From Bradyrhizobium ottawaense (GTDB lineage Bacteria > Pseudomonadota > Alphaproteobacteria > Rhizobiales > Xanthobacteraceae): a stretch of DNA of 64,000 nucleotides. A program made the position numbers and the translations under genes. Shown piece after piece: positions 31,681-40,528 of this stretch (the first letter of the stretch is position 1; each line of letters begins with the position of its first letter). The stretch covers positions 744,001-808,000 of the forward strand of contig NZ_CP029425.2 in the NCBI RefSeq assembly GCF_002278135.3, written 5' to 3'. The notes under the pieces are model-generated. The model saw only the letters and a list, made by a program, of their open reading frames with translations. It did not search any database and was not told where the DNA came from.

Positions 31681-32745
31681 ATGAAACGCCGCGGCGCGCG
31701 CAACAAGCTGCGCATCGGCAATTTCCTCACCTTCACCGGCTCGCCCGGAATCTGGGGCCCGACCTCCACCAACAGCGCCATGCTCGCGGTCGCCGAGATC
31801 AACAAGCGCGGCGGCATCCTGGGGCGCGAGCTCGAGCTCTCGATCTACGATTCCGGCGGCCCGATCGAAGACGTCGTGCAACGCGCCGAGCAGGCGATCG
31901 CCTTCGACGAGGTCGACCTGATCATGGGCTCGCATATCAGCGCCGTCCGTGTTGCCCTGCGCAAGGTCACCGGCAACCGCATCCCCTACATCTACACTCC
32001 CGTCTATGAAGGCGGCGAGCGCACGCCGGGCGTGATGGCGATCGGCGAGACGCCGCGCTGGCAGAGCCGGCCGTCGATCCACTGGCTGGCGGACGTCAAG
32101 AGGGCGGCGCGCTGGTACCTGATCGGCAGCGACTATGTCTGGCCGTGGCAGTCGCATCGCGCGGTGAAGCGCTACATCAAGGAGGCCGGCGGCCAGGTCG
32201 TCGGCGAGGAATTTGTCCCCGTCGGCGAGGACAATCACGAGCCGCATCTGGCGCGCATCCGCGCCGCCAAGCCGGATGTCGTGCTGATCTCGCTGATCGG
32301 CACCGACAGCATCACCTTCAATCGCGCCTTCGCGGAAGCCGGCCTTGCGACCTCGACGCTGCGGCTTGCCGGCGCGATGGACGAGACCGTGCTGCTCGGC
32401 ATCGGCGCCGACAACACCGAGAATTTGTTCTGCGCCTCCGGCTATTTCAACTGTATGGCCTCGCGTGCCAATGACGAGTTCCTCGGTGGCTACCAGGCCA
32501 TGTTCGGCCCGCACGCGCCGCCGGTCGGCTCGGTCGGCCAGTCGAATTATGAGGGGTTGCGGTTCCTGGAGTCGGTGGCCAATCGTGCCGGGTCGCTGGC
32601 CTTTCGTCCGCTGCTGAAGGCCGCACGCAACACCGTTTACTCGGCGGGCCGCGGTCCCGTGGTTCTTCGCGACGGGCGCGCCGAGATGCCGATGTACCTC
32701 GCTGAAGCCGACGGTCTCGACTTCAAGATCATCAAGACGCTTTGA
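31681..32745 (+). CDS. AmiC-like ligand-binding protein without signal peptide
   Basis: About 354 aa from ATG 31681 (MKRRGARNKLRIGNFLTFTG). Type I periplasmic-binding-protein fold similar to AmiC, the cytosolic amide sensor of Pseudomonas: GSDYVWPWQSHRAVKRYIKE corresponds to AmiC [20 protein letters not shown], and LISLIGTDSITFNRAFAEAG follows the same plan. The frame is open back to 31486, but neither start gives a signal peptide, so the protein probably stays in the cytoplasm as a sensor. No AmiR-type antiterminator is nearby; the MarR gene is the only local regulator. Confidence 0.8.
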   Translation: MKRRGARNKLRIGNFLTFTGSPGIWGPTSTNSAMLAVAEINKRGGILGRELELSIYDSGGPIEDVVQRAEQAIAFDEVDLIMGSHISAVRVALRKVTGNRIPYIYTPVYEGGERTPGVMAIGETPRWQSRPSIHWLADVKRAARWYLIGSDYVWPWQSHRAVKRYIKEAGGQVVGEEFVPVGEDNHEPHLARIRAAKPDVVLISLIGTDSITFNRAFAEAGLATSTLRLAGAMDETVLLGIGADNTENLFCASGYFNCMASRANDEFLGGYQAMFGPHAPPVGSVGQSNYEGLRFLESVANRAGSLAFRPLLKAARNTVYSAGRGPVVLRDGRAEMPMYLAEADGLDFKIIKTL

Positions 32746-32900
32746 GGGGCGGCTGTTGATACGTCGCAGCGGCTTCGCGAAAAAAGGAAAATATTTCCGT
32801 CTGTAATATCGACGCGAAGCCGAACGGGCCGCGCTTGTGCAAGCGCGACCGCGAGACTCCGTCCAACGCCAGGGATCAAGAAGCCTCAGAGGAGAGCGCC

Positions 32901-34415
32901 GTGACAGTTGTCCTTCCCACCCCCGCCCAATTGCGCAGTGTCGCCGAGCAATGCGGCCTTTCGCTCACCGATGACGACGTCGCCTCGTTCCGCGGCCTGA
33001 TGCAGGGCTCGATCGAGGCCTACAATCTCGTTGCCGCGATGCCGGACGAGGTGCCCGAGGTGAAATATCCGCGCACCCCGGGCTATCGCCCCTCGGCTGA
33101 GGAGAACCCCCGCAACGCCTGGTATCGCAAGTCGACCGTGAAGGGCGCCGCGAGCGGCAAGCTCAAGGGCAAGACCGTCGCGCTGAAAGACAACATCATG
33201 CTGGCCGGCGTTCCCATGACGAATGGCTCGTCGACGCTGGAAGGCTATGTCCCCGATTTCGACGCCACCATCGTCACGCGCATGCTGGATGCCGGCGCCG
33301 AGATCGCCGGCAAGGTGCATTGCGAGCACTTCTGCCTGTCCGGCGGCAGCCACACCGGGTCCTACGGGCCAGTGCACAATCCACACAAGATGGGCTACTC
33401 GGCCGGCGGATCGTCGTCGGGCTCGGGCGTCGTGGTCGCGCTCGGCGAGGTCGACATGGCGATCGGCGGCGATCAGGGCGGCTCGATCCGCATGCCGGCC
33501 TCGTTCTGCGGCATCTACGGCATGAAGCCGACCTGGGGTCTCGTGCCCTATACCGGCATCATGCCGATCGAGATCTATGTCGACCATACCGGGCCGATGA
33601 CGGCGACGGTCGCCGACAACGCGCTGCTGCTCGAAGTGCTCGCCGGCGACGACGGCTATGATCCGCGCATCAAGTCGCCAAAGGTCGAGGAGTACACCAA
33701 GGCGCTCGGCCAGGGCGTCAAGGGCATGAAGATCGGCATCGTCAAGGAAGGTTTTGAACAGCCGGTTGCAGAAGCCGCCGTGAATGAAAGCGTGCGCGAG
33801 GCCGCAAAGCGCTTCAAGGATATCGGCGCCACCGTCGAGACGGTGTCGATCCCGATGCACCTCCTGGGCGGTGCGATCTGGACCCCGATCGGCACCGAAG
33901 GCCTGACCCAGACCATGATGTTCGGCGACGGCTACGGCCTCAGCCGCGGCGATCTCTATTCGACCTCGCTGATGGATTTCCATCGCGGCTGGCGCCGCCA
34001 GGCCGATTCGCTGTCCGAAACCACGAAATTGTTCATGATGCTCGGCACCTACATCAACAACAATTTCGGTCCACGCTTCTACGGCAAGGCGCTCAACATC
34101 TCGCGCCGGCTGACCGCGGCCTACGACAAGGCGTTCGGGGACTACGATCTGCTGCTGATGCCGACCACGCCGATGAAGGCGACCAAGCTGCCGGAGCCCA
34201 ATGCCAGCCGCGAGGAATACGTCGCCCGCGCACTCGAGATGATCTCCAACACCGCGCCGTTCGACATCACCCATCATCCCGCGATGTCGCTGCCCTGCGG
34301 CATGGTCGATGGCCTGCCGGTCGGGCTGATGCTGGTCGGCCGGATGTTCGAGGAATCCACCATCTACCGCGCCGCGCACGCCTTCGAGCAGATCGGCGAC
34401 TGGAAGAAGATGTGA
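32901..34415 (+). CDS. Amidase (amidase signature family)
   Basis: A 504-aa Ser-cisSer-Lys amidase. Catalytic Lys is in GKTVALKDNIMLAG (about residue 96), cis-Ser and nucleophile Ser in the glycine-rich GYSAGGSSSGSGVVVALGE and GGDQGGSIRMPASFCGIYG. GTG 32901 with AGGAG at good spacing is the chosen start; an ATG at 32835 is in frame but gives a non-family N-terminus. It probably hydrolyses an aliphatic or aryl amide brought in by the transporter encoded downstream, releasing ammonia. Confidence 0.92.
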   Translation: MTVVLPTPAQLRSVAEQCGLSLTDDDVASFRGLMQGSIEAYNLVAAMPDEVPEVKYPRTPGYRPSAEENPRNAWYRKSTVKGAASGKLKGKTVALKDNIMLAGVPMTNGSSTLEGYVPDFDATIVTRMLDAGAEIAGKVHCEHFCLSGGSHTGSYGPVHNPHKMGYSAGGSSSGSGVVVALGEVDMAIGGDQGGSIRMPASFCGIYGMKPTWGLVPYTGIMPIEIYVDHTGPMTATVADNALLLEVLAGDDGYDPRIKSPKVEEYTKALGQGVKGMKIGIVKEGFEQPVAEAAVNESVREAAKRFKDIGATVETVSIPMHLLGGAIWTPIGTEGLTQTMMFGDGYGLSRGDLYSTSLMDFHRGWRRQADSLSETTKLFMMLGTYINNNFGPRFYGKALNISRRLTAAYDKAFGDYDLLLMPTTPMKATKLPEPNASREEYVARALEMISNTAPFDITHHPAMSLPCGMVDGLPVGLMLVGRMFEESTIYRAAHAFEQIGDWKKM

Positions 34416-34451
34416 GCGGGGCCTCAGTGAAGACGAGCGGAACAGCAAAGC

Positions 34452-35309
34452 ATGGCTAACGCGTTCGTCGCGGCGTTCGAGATCCTGAGCTTCGGTGCGA
34501 TCATCGTCCTGATCGTGCTGGGGCTCGGGATCATCGCCAGCATGATGGGCATCTTCAACTTCGCGCAGGGCGAGTTCGTCCTGCTCGGGGCCTACATCAC
34601 CTATCTCGCCTACGCCAAGGGCCTGCCGATCTGGGCCGGCATGGTCGCGGCGCCCTTCGTCGTCGGCGCGCTCGGCTTCGTGCTGGAGGCGTTGATCATC
34701 CGGAGATTCTACGCCGCGCCGATCGTGGCGATGCTCGGCACCTATGCGCTCGGTCTGATCATCCGCGAATCCGTGCGCGGCCTGATCGGCGGCTTCTATC
34801 TCACCGTGCCCGAGCCGATCGGCGGCTCGATCGACATCGGCGCCATGCACATCTCGGCCTGGCGCTTCACCATCATCATCATCACGCTTCTGGTGATGGC
34901 CGGCTGCTATCTGCTGCTGTCGCGCACCAACTTTGGTCTGCGCATGCGCGCCACGCTCGAGAATCCATCGCTGGCGCGGGCCTCGGGCATTTCCACGCCC
35001 CTGATGTACGGCGCCACCTTCGCGTTCGGCTCCGCGCTCGCCGGCCTTGCCGGTGCGCTGATCGTCCCGGTGTTCAGCCTCTACGCCGATCTCGGCCTGC
35101 GCTTCCTGATCCAGGGGTTCGTCGCGGTCATGGTCGGCGGCGTCGGCTCCTTCATCGGGCCGGTCGCGGGCGCCGGTGTCATCGGCACGCTCAGCGCCGC
35201 GCTGCCCTGGGTAATGGCGCCCGTCGTCGCCGACGTGCTCGTCTTCGTCCTTGCCATTGTCTTCATCAAATTCCGCCCGCAGGGCCTCATCGCTGGAAAA
35301 GGGGTTTAG
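34452..35309 (+). CDS. LIV-type ABC permease (LivH-like) of the amide locus
   Basis: A 285-aa membrane protein of about eight helices. Family motifs are LGLGIIASMMGIFNFAQGEF and GFVAVMVGGVGSFIGPVAGA. It is more like urea/amide-type permeases (UrtB-like) than classical LivH in general appearance, an impression only. It begins 36 bp after the amidase stop and ends 2 bp before the binding-protein gene, so it belongs to the same operon. Confidence 0.92.
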   Translation: MANAFVAAFEILSFGAIIVLIVLGLGIIASMMGIFNFAQGEFVLLGAYITYLAYAKGLPIWAGMVAAPFVVGALGFVLEALIIRRFYAAPIVAMLGTYALGLIIRESVRGLIGGFYLTVPEPIGGSIDIGAMHISAWRFTIIIITLLVMAGCYLLLSRTNFGLRMRATLENPSLARASGISTPLMYGATFAFGSALAGLAGALIVPVFSLYADLGLRFLIQGFVAVMVGGVGSFIGPVAGAGVIGTLSAALPWVMAPVVADVLVFVLAIVFIKFRPQGLIAGKGV

Positions 35310-35311
35310 TC

Positions 35312-36529
35312 ATGTTCGATCGCACGCAGCTCTCACGTCGCCGCTTCCTCTCCAATTTCGCCTTTGCCTCCGGCGCGGTCGCAACCGGGGTCGGCAGCTG
35401 GGTGATTCCGGCGCCCTGGGCCAATGCCGCAGAGGCTCCGATCAAGGTCGGCATCGCGACCGACCTCACCGGCCCGATCGCCTATGCCGGCAATGCCGAC
35501 GCCAACGTCGCCAAAATGGTGATCAAGGAGATCAATGCCGCCGGCGGTCTGCTCGGCCGTCCGGTCGAGCTCTACATCGAGGACACCGCCTCCAACGAAT
35601 CCGTCGCTGTCGGCAATGTCCGCAAGCTGATCCAGCGCGACAAGGTCGACATGGTCTTGGGCGGCATCACCTCCTCGATGCGCAACGCGATCAAGGATCC
35701 CATCGTGGCGCGCGGCAAGACGCTCTACATCTATCCGCAGCTCTACGAGGGCAAGGAGTGCACGCCCTATCTGTTCTGCACCGGTCCGACGCCGGCGCAG
35801 CAATGTGACGAGTTCATTCCCTGGCTGATCAAGAACGGCGGCAAGAAGTTCGCGCTGCCGAGCGCCAACTACGTCTGGCCGCACACGCTCAACGTCTATG
35901 CCCGCAAGGTGATCGAGGCGAATGGCGGCGAGGTCGTGTTCGAGGAATACTACCCGCTCGACCAGGTGGATTTCTCCGCGACCGTCAACCGCATCATCTC
36001 CAACAAGGTCGACGTCGTCTTCAACACCGTCATCCCGCCGGGCGTCGGCCCGTTCTTCAAGCAGCTCTATGAAGCGGGCTTCCTCAAGAACGGCGGACGG
36101 CTCGCCTGCGTCTACTATGACGAGAACACGCTCAACATCAATCAGGCCGCGGAGATCGAGGGACTCGCAAGCTGCCTCGACTATTTCAAGGTGTTGACCA
36201 AGGAGAACCCGTTCGACGCCAAAATCCAGGCGGCCTACGAGAAGGATTTTCCCGGCAACTTCCTTTTCGCCGCCGGCAGTGCGGCGACCGGCACCTATCG
36301 CGGCCTGAAGCTGTGGGAAGCCGCGGTGAAGGAAGCCGGCAAGATCGATCGTGAGTCGGTCGCGGCGGCGCTCGACCATGCCAAGATCGCCGAAGGTCCG
36401 GGCGGACCTGCCGAGATGGTGCCAGGCAAGCGGCACTGCAAGATGAAGATGTACACCGCGGTCGCCAAGGGCGGAAACTACGAGATCGTCGGGCGCAGCA
36501 ACGGCCTCGTCGATCCCAAGGAATGCTGA
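35312..36529 (+). CDS. LIV-type substrate-binding protein of the amide locus, Tat signal
   Basis: A 405-aa exported binding protein. The N-terminus LSRRRFLSNFAFASG is a Tat signal with cleavage expected after PAPWANA. The mature part (IKVGIATDLTGPIAYAG, GGITSSMRNAIKDPIVARGK, FALPSANYVWPHTLNVYARK) resembles UrtA/FmdD-type short-chain amide or urea binding proteins. It and the AmiC-like sensor may bind the same ligand on opposite sides of the membrane. Confidence 0.92.
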   Translation: MFDRTQLSRRRFLSNFAFASGAVATGVGSWVIPAPWANAAEAPIKVGIATDLTGPIAYAGNADANVAKMVIKEINAAGGLLGRPVELYIEDTASNESVAVGNVRKLIQRDKVDMVLGGITSSMRNAIKDPIVARGKTLYIYPQLYEGKECTPYLFCTGPTPAQQCDEFIPWLIKNGGKKFALPSANYVWPHTLNVYARKVIEANGGEVVFEEYYPLDQVDFSATVNRIISNKVDVVFNTVIPPGVGPFFKQLYEAGFLKNGGRLACVYYDENTLNINQAAEIEGLASCLDYFKVLTKENPFDAKIQAAYEKDFPGNFLFAAGSAATGTYRGLKLWEAAVKEAGKIDRESVAAALDHAKIAEGPGGPAEMVPGKRHCKMKMYTAVAKGGNYEIVGRSNGLVDPKEC

Positions 36530-36535
36530 AGTGGA

Positions 36536-37636
36536 ATGCTGAAGTCGATGGGCGCAGTGAAACAGGCGATCCCCGCCGAGATCGGCGGGGAGGCGGACGT
36601 CGCCATGGATAGCGGTCGGACGGCGAAGCGAGCGTCGGCGCGGAAAGTGCTGCCGATCGTCGAGGGCGTCGTGCTGGTCGCGGCGCTGCTCGCGCCGCTG
36701 CTGCTGCAGGACTATCTCACGGTGTTCGCGACGCGCGTGATCATTCTCGCGCTGTTCGCGCTGTCGTTCGATCTGGTCTGGGGCTATGCCGGCATCATGA
36801 GCTTCGGCCAGGCCCTGTTCTTCGGCTCGGCCGGCTATGGCGTGGCGCTGCTCGCGCGCGACCTCGACATCACCAACATCTTCCTGGTGCTGCCGGCGGG
36901 CACCATCATCGGCCTCACCTTCGCGCTGCTGCTTGGCGGCTTCCTGCTGCTCGGGCGGCATCCCTCCAGCGTGATCTTCGTCTCGCTCGGCACGCTGACG
37001 GGCTCCTACGCCGCCGATCGGCTGGCGCGCGGCTGGTACTATCTCGGCGGCCAGAACGGCATCCCCTCGATCGCGCCGATGTCGCTCGGTTCGTACGAGT
37101 TCACGGAAGGGCCTTCCTTCTATTATCTCGTGCTCGGCATCCTCGTCGTGGTCTACCTGCTCTGCCGCTTCCTGGTGCGTTCGCAGTTCGGCCTCGCGCT
37201 CGCCGGCCTGCGCGAGAACGAGCAGCGCATCGCTTTCTTCGGCTACAAGGCGCAGCACCTCAAGGCGATCATCTTCACCATCGGCGGCGGCGTTGCCGGG
37301 CTTGCCGGCAGCCTCTACGCCTTCCACGAGGGTTTCGTCTGGCCCAACATGGTCGGCGTCGTCGTCTCGACCCAGGTCGTGCTCTACGTGCTGTTCGGCG
37401 GCTCCGGCACGCTGATCGGCGCCGTCATCGGGGCCGTCATCGTCGAGGGCGTCAGCTTCTGGCTCTCGGACAATTATCGCGACATCTGGCCGATCATTCT
37501 GGGCTTGCTGCTGCTGCTCGTCATCCTGTTCCGGCCGCTGGGCCTGATCAGTTTCGTGCTCGGGGAGCGCGAGCGGGTCGGCAGCTTCGGTGCCAAGGCC
37601 AAGGAAAACGTCGGGGAGCATCGCGATGCTCCTTGA
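36536..37636 (+). CDS. LIV-type ABC permease (LivM-like) of the amide locus
   Basis: A 366-aa permease. The first ~40 residues are charged and non-conserved, so the true start may be the Met at 36605; about ten hydrophobic segments follow, with the motif GYAGIMSFGQALFFGSAGYG and the C-terminal GSGTLIGAVIGAVIVEGVSF. Its 3' end overlaps the ATPase gene by 11 bp. Confidence 0.92.
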   Translation: MLKSMGAVKQAIPAEIGGEADVAMDSGRTAKRASARKVLPIVEGVVLVAALLAPLLLQDYLTVFATRVIILALFALSFDLVWGYAGIMSFGQALFFGSAGYGVALLARDLDITNIFLVLPAGTIIGLTFALLLGGFLLLGRHPSSVIFVSLGTLTGSYAADRLARGWYYLGGQNGIPSIAPMSLGSYEFTEGPSFYYLVLGILVVVYLLCRFLVRSQFGLALAGLRENEQRIAFFGYKAQHLKAIIFTIGGGVAGLAGSLYAFHEGFVWPNMVGVVVSTQVVLYVLFGGSGTLIGAVIGAVIVEGVSFWLSDNYRDIWPIILGLLLLLVILFRPLGLISFVLGERERVGSFGAKAKENVGEHRDAP

Positions 37637-38357
37637 GGCCGCCGGCATCACGAAAATCTTCGGGAAGCTCACCGCGCTCGACGGTGCTGCGCTCAGCGTC
37701 GGCGCCAACGAATTCCACGGCCTGATTGGCCCGAACGGCTCCGGCAAGAGCACGCTGATGAAGTGCATCGCCGGCGCCGAGGTGCCGACGCAGGGCAAGG
37801 TGTCGTTCGTCAATACCGACATCACCGCCTTCACGCCGACCGAGCGCGCCCGCGCCGGCATGAGCCTGAAATTCCAGATCACCAGCGTGCTGCCGTCGCT
37901 GACGCTGTACGACAACATCCTGCTCGCGCTGCAGGCGCAGTCCTCGCTGGTCGACCTCGTGTTCTCGCGCACGAGAGCCGCGCTGCACGACCAGGTCATG
38001 ACCATGCTGACGCAGTTCCGCCTCGCGAATCGCGCCTTCGAGGCCGCAGCGGCGCTGTCGCACGGCCAGCAGCAATGGCTGGAGATCGCGATGGCGCTTG
38101 CCGGCAAGCCGAAATTGCTGCTGCTCGACGAGCCGACCGGCGGCATGAGCCTGGAGGAGCGCCGCGTCACCGGCGAGCTGCTTCAGCCGATCAAGCAGCA
38201 TTGCTCGCTCGTCATCGTCGAACACGACCTCGATTTCATCCGCGACATCTGCGATCGCCTCACCGTGCTCGACCAGGGCAAGGTGCTGGCGTCTGGTACC
38301 GTGTCCGAGATCCAGGCCAACAAAGCCGTCCAGGAGATTTATCTGCGCCGTGCCTGA
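37626..38357 (+). CDS. LIV-type ABC ATP-binding protein (LivG-like) of the amide locus
   Basis: A 243-aa ATPase from ATG 37626 (MLLEAAGITKIFGKL). Walker A LIGPNGSGKSTLMK, signature LSHGQQQWLEIAMAL and Walker B KLLLLDEPTGGMS are intact, and HGLIGPNG plus KFQITSVLPSLT are typical of LivG/UrtD. The chosen start overlaps the permease by 11 bp; a longer in-frame reading from 37590 is unlikely. Confidence 0.93.
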   Translation: MLLEAAGITKIFGKLTALDGAALSVGANEFHGLIGPNGSGKSTLMKCIAGAEVPTQGKVSFVNTDITAFTPTERARAGMSLKFQITSVLPSLTLYDNILLALQAQSSLVDLVFSRTRAALHDQVMTMLTQFRLANRAFEAAAALSHGQQQWLEIAMALAGKPKLLLLDEPTGGMSLEERRVTGELLQPIKQHCSLVIVEHDLDFIRDICDRLTVLDQGKVLASGTVSEIQANKAVQEIYLRRA

Positions 38358-39045
38358 ATTTTTGGACATCAGACATCTCGATGCCGGCTATGGCCGCAGC
38401 CAGGTGCTGTTCGACGTCACCCTCGGCATTCCCTGGCGCGGCGGCGTTGCCGTGCTCGGGCGCAACGGCGCCGGCAAGACCACGCTGATGAAGACCATCG
38501 TCGGCGAATTGCCGGCGTGGAAGGGCGAGGTCGCCTTCGACGGCCGCGACATCAGCCGCCGCGCCACCCAGGAGCGGGTGCGCGCCGGCATCGGCTACGT
38601 GCCGCAGGAGCATTCGGTGTTCGCGCGCCTGTCGGTGCGCGACAATCTCGCCGTCGGCTCGCTCGCGAGCAAGAAGGCAGACGCGGTCGACCAGGTGCTG
38701 ACCATCTTCCCGAAGCTCGGCCAGCGCCTCGACCAGCCCGCCGGCACGCTGTCCGGCGGCGAGCGCAAGATGCTCGCGATCGGCCGCGCCATGCTCGGCG
38801 ATCCAAAACTGCTGCTGCTGGACGAGCCGACCGAAGGCGTCTGGATCGGCGTCATCGAGGAGATCACCGAACGCCTGATCGAGCTCGCCAAGAGCATCGC
38901 CGTCATCATCGTCGAGCAGCACCTCGACCTCGCGCTGCGCGTCGCCGACTACGCCTACGTGCTCGACCGCGGCCGCGTCGCGCTGCAAGGCGAGGCGGGC
39001 GAGGTGCGGGGCAATCCGGAGCTGATGCGATATCTGGCGCCGTAG
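38350..39045 (+). CDS. LIV-type ABC ATP-binding protein (LivF-like) of the amide locus
   Basis: A 231-aa ATPase with GTG start at 38350, overlapping the LivG-like gene by 8 bp. Walker A VLGRNGAGKTTLMKTI, signature LSGGERKMLAIGRAM and Walker B KLLLLDEPTEGVW are intact. YVPQEHSVFARLSVRDNL is characteristic of LivF/UrtE. It closes the operon; a dispersed repeat follows directly. Confidence 0.93.
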   Translation: MPEFLDIRHLDAGYGRSQVLFDVTLGIPWRGGVAVLGRNGAGKTTLMKTIVGELPAWKGEVAFDGRDISRRATQERVRAGIGYVPQEHSVFARLSVRDNLAVGSLASKKADAVDQVLTIFPKLGQRLDQPAGTLSGGERKMLAIGRAMLGDPKLLLLDEPTEGVWIGVIEEITERLIELAKSIAVIIVEQHLDLALRVADYAYVLDRGRVALQGEAGEVRGNPELMRYLAP

Positions 39046-39095
39046 AGTGTCACTTGCCACCAGCTCCAAACCCCTCGCAACGCGCCCTTCAGTCC

Positions 39096-39226
39096 CGTCA
39101 TCCCGAGGTGCGAGCAGCGCGATGCGTAGCATCGCGTAGCGAGCCTCGAAGGATGAACGGCCGAGCTGTCAGTCGGGCCGTCGCCATTCGAGGGCCGCTG
39201 AAGAAGCGGCCACCTCAGGGTGACGA
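39096..39226. repeat. Intergenic repeat, family 3, copy 2
   Basis: Runs from CGTCATCCCGAGGTGCGAGC to CCACCTCAGGGTGACG with GCCTCGAAGGATGAACGGCC and GCCATTCGAGGGCCGC inside. It lies between the convergent transporter operon and the gene at 39271 and can form a long imperfect hairpin. Confidence 0.7.
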
Positions 39227-39270
39227 TCAGAGATTGTCGATCGAGGGGGACCGGCACGAAAGTCGAGCGG

Positions 39271-39792
39271 TTACTTCACCGCCCCAAGGCCGCCGCACCT
39301 TTCAATGGCGGCCCGCCAGCCGGCCGCATCGATCCTGGGAAGTTGGTAGCTCGTCGTCCTGCTCGAAATCGTCAGCGGCGACGCTCTCTCCATCAGGCCG
39401 AGCAGGCGCGCCTGGGCCCGCTTCCAGCGCTTGCCGAACAGCTCCGGGTCCGGCCTCGAGTAGCCCAGATCCCATTGGACAAAATTGGTCGCGTCGTCGT
39501 CGGCCGAAATCTCCTCGAATTCGCCAGCGAGCTTGATTGACTTGCGGCCGTTTCCGATCGTGATCGTTGCCTTTCCGGCGCGGCCGGCCTCGCCGGGATA
39601 TCTTGCATGCAGGCCCAGAGCGCGTCCGCAGCCCAGCATGAACGTCACCTTGCCCTGATCCCTGTAGCTCAGCGAGGGAAGATCGCGATTGTCGAATTCC
39701 AGCTTCCAGCTTCCCGCAGCGAGAGAAGGAGCCGTCAGGAGAGCCAAGGCAGGTGCAACGGCAAAGGCAAGGCCGGCGGCCTTCATGGTCAC
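39271..39792 (-). CDS. Exported protein of unknown function (cluster gene 4)
   Basis: A 173-aa protein with a clear signal sequence (MKAAGLAFAVAPALALLTAP, cleavage after SLAAG). The mature part has a beta-rich pattern (SWKLEFDNRDLPSLSYRDQG, KVTFMLGCGRALGLHARYPG, KATITIGNGRKSIKLAG) and two Cys. I do not recognise a family. It overlaps the zinc-ribbon gene upstream by 4 bp (ATGA), so it is coupled to it and is the last gene of a four-gene minus-strand run. Confidence 0.8.
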   Translation of the reverse strand: MTMKAAGLAFAVAPALALLTAPSLAAGSWKLEFDNRDLPSLSYRDQGKVTFMLGCGRALGLHARYPGEAGRAGKATITIGNGRKSIKLAGEFEEISADDDATNFVQWDLGYSRPDPELFGKRWKRAQARLLGLMERASPLTISSRTTSYQLPRIDAAGWRAAIERCGGLGAVK

Positions 39793-40517
39793 GTCCTTCG
39801 CGGGTTCGGAACGATCTTGATGTGCCGTGCGATGGCTTTGAGCAGCTCCGGGTCCTCGACCGCGACCGGCGGCGGCGGCTTGCCCTCGAGCGCCTGGCCG
39901 ATCGTATGTCGCTGGTCATCCCTGGCCGCGATCTTGTCGCGATGGAAGGCAACGATCTCGGCAAAGGGATAGTCCAGCTCTTCAGCTGTCAATTCGGCGG
40001 TCAGCGCCTCGGCGGCTTCCCAGCTCGATGCCCGTCGCAGCACGTCGAGCAGCAGCAAGCGGGTATCGATCGAGGTGATCCGGGGCCTCTCGAGATGACC
40101 GGCGGCTCTGAGGCGGAGTGCAGCCGCGTCGGACGGCCGGTTGCTGTCGTCGGCCACCCATGCCGCCGACAGCGTGCTCAGGAACGCCGATCTCCGTTCT
40201 CCGTCATAGGCGTGCTGCGCGGCGCGCACCAGGAAGCGGCGCGATACCGGGTCGGGCGCTGGGTCGAGCGAGGCGGCGCGGAATTCGGCGGTATCGAGGA
40301 AGCTCCGCGCCCTCGCATCGCCCTTGTCGATGCTCGGGGCGACGTAGCCGCAATAGGGGCATTCCTGCAGCCAGCTTGCGATGGTCCAGCGGTACATTTT
40401 CGGCGGCCTCTGGTCGAGGTCGCGCGAGCCGAACGAGTTCGAGCTCATCAGCACGGAATGCTCGGAGGTCTTGCCGCAGCAATGGCATTGCAGCTTCCTG
40501 GTGTCGTAATCTGTCAT
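39789..40517 (-). CDS. Zinc-ribbon protein of unknown function (cluster gene 3)
   Basis: A 242-aa protein starting MTDYDTRKLQCHCCGKTSEH. Two knuckles, CHCC near residue 11 and CPYCGY near 51, form a probable zinc ribbon like that of DUF2225 proteins. The rest is helical and TPR-like (FLVRAAQHAYDGERRSAFLS, ALRLRAAGHLERPRI, EAAEALTAELTAEEL). No signal peptide. Start ATG 40515-40517 is the first Met before the conserved ribbon; the frame is open far upstream only because it shadows the TPR gene. No assigned function. Confidence 0.8.
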   Translation of the reverse strand: MTDYDTRKLQCHCCGKTSEHSVLMSSNSFGSRDLDQRPPKMYRWTIASWLQECPYCGYVAPSIDKGDARARSFLDTAEFRAASLDPAPDPVSRRFLVRAAQHAYDGERRSAFLSTLSAAWVADDSNRPSDAAALRLRAAGHLERPRITSIDTRLLLLDVLRRASSWEAAEALTAELTAEELDYPFAEIVAFHRDKIAARDDQRHTIGQALEGKPPPPVAVEDPELLKAIARHIKIVPNPRRT

Positions 40518-40528
40518 CCGAGGTCCAC

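Noticed and set aside
35333..38170. 945-codon open frame opposite the amide transporter genes
   Set aside because: It spans three clearly real genes on the other strand and is rich in Arg, Ala and Ser as expected for a shadow frame.
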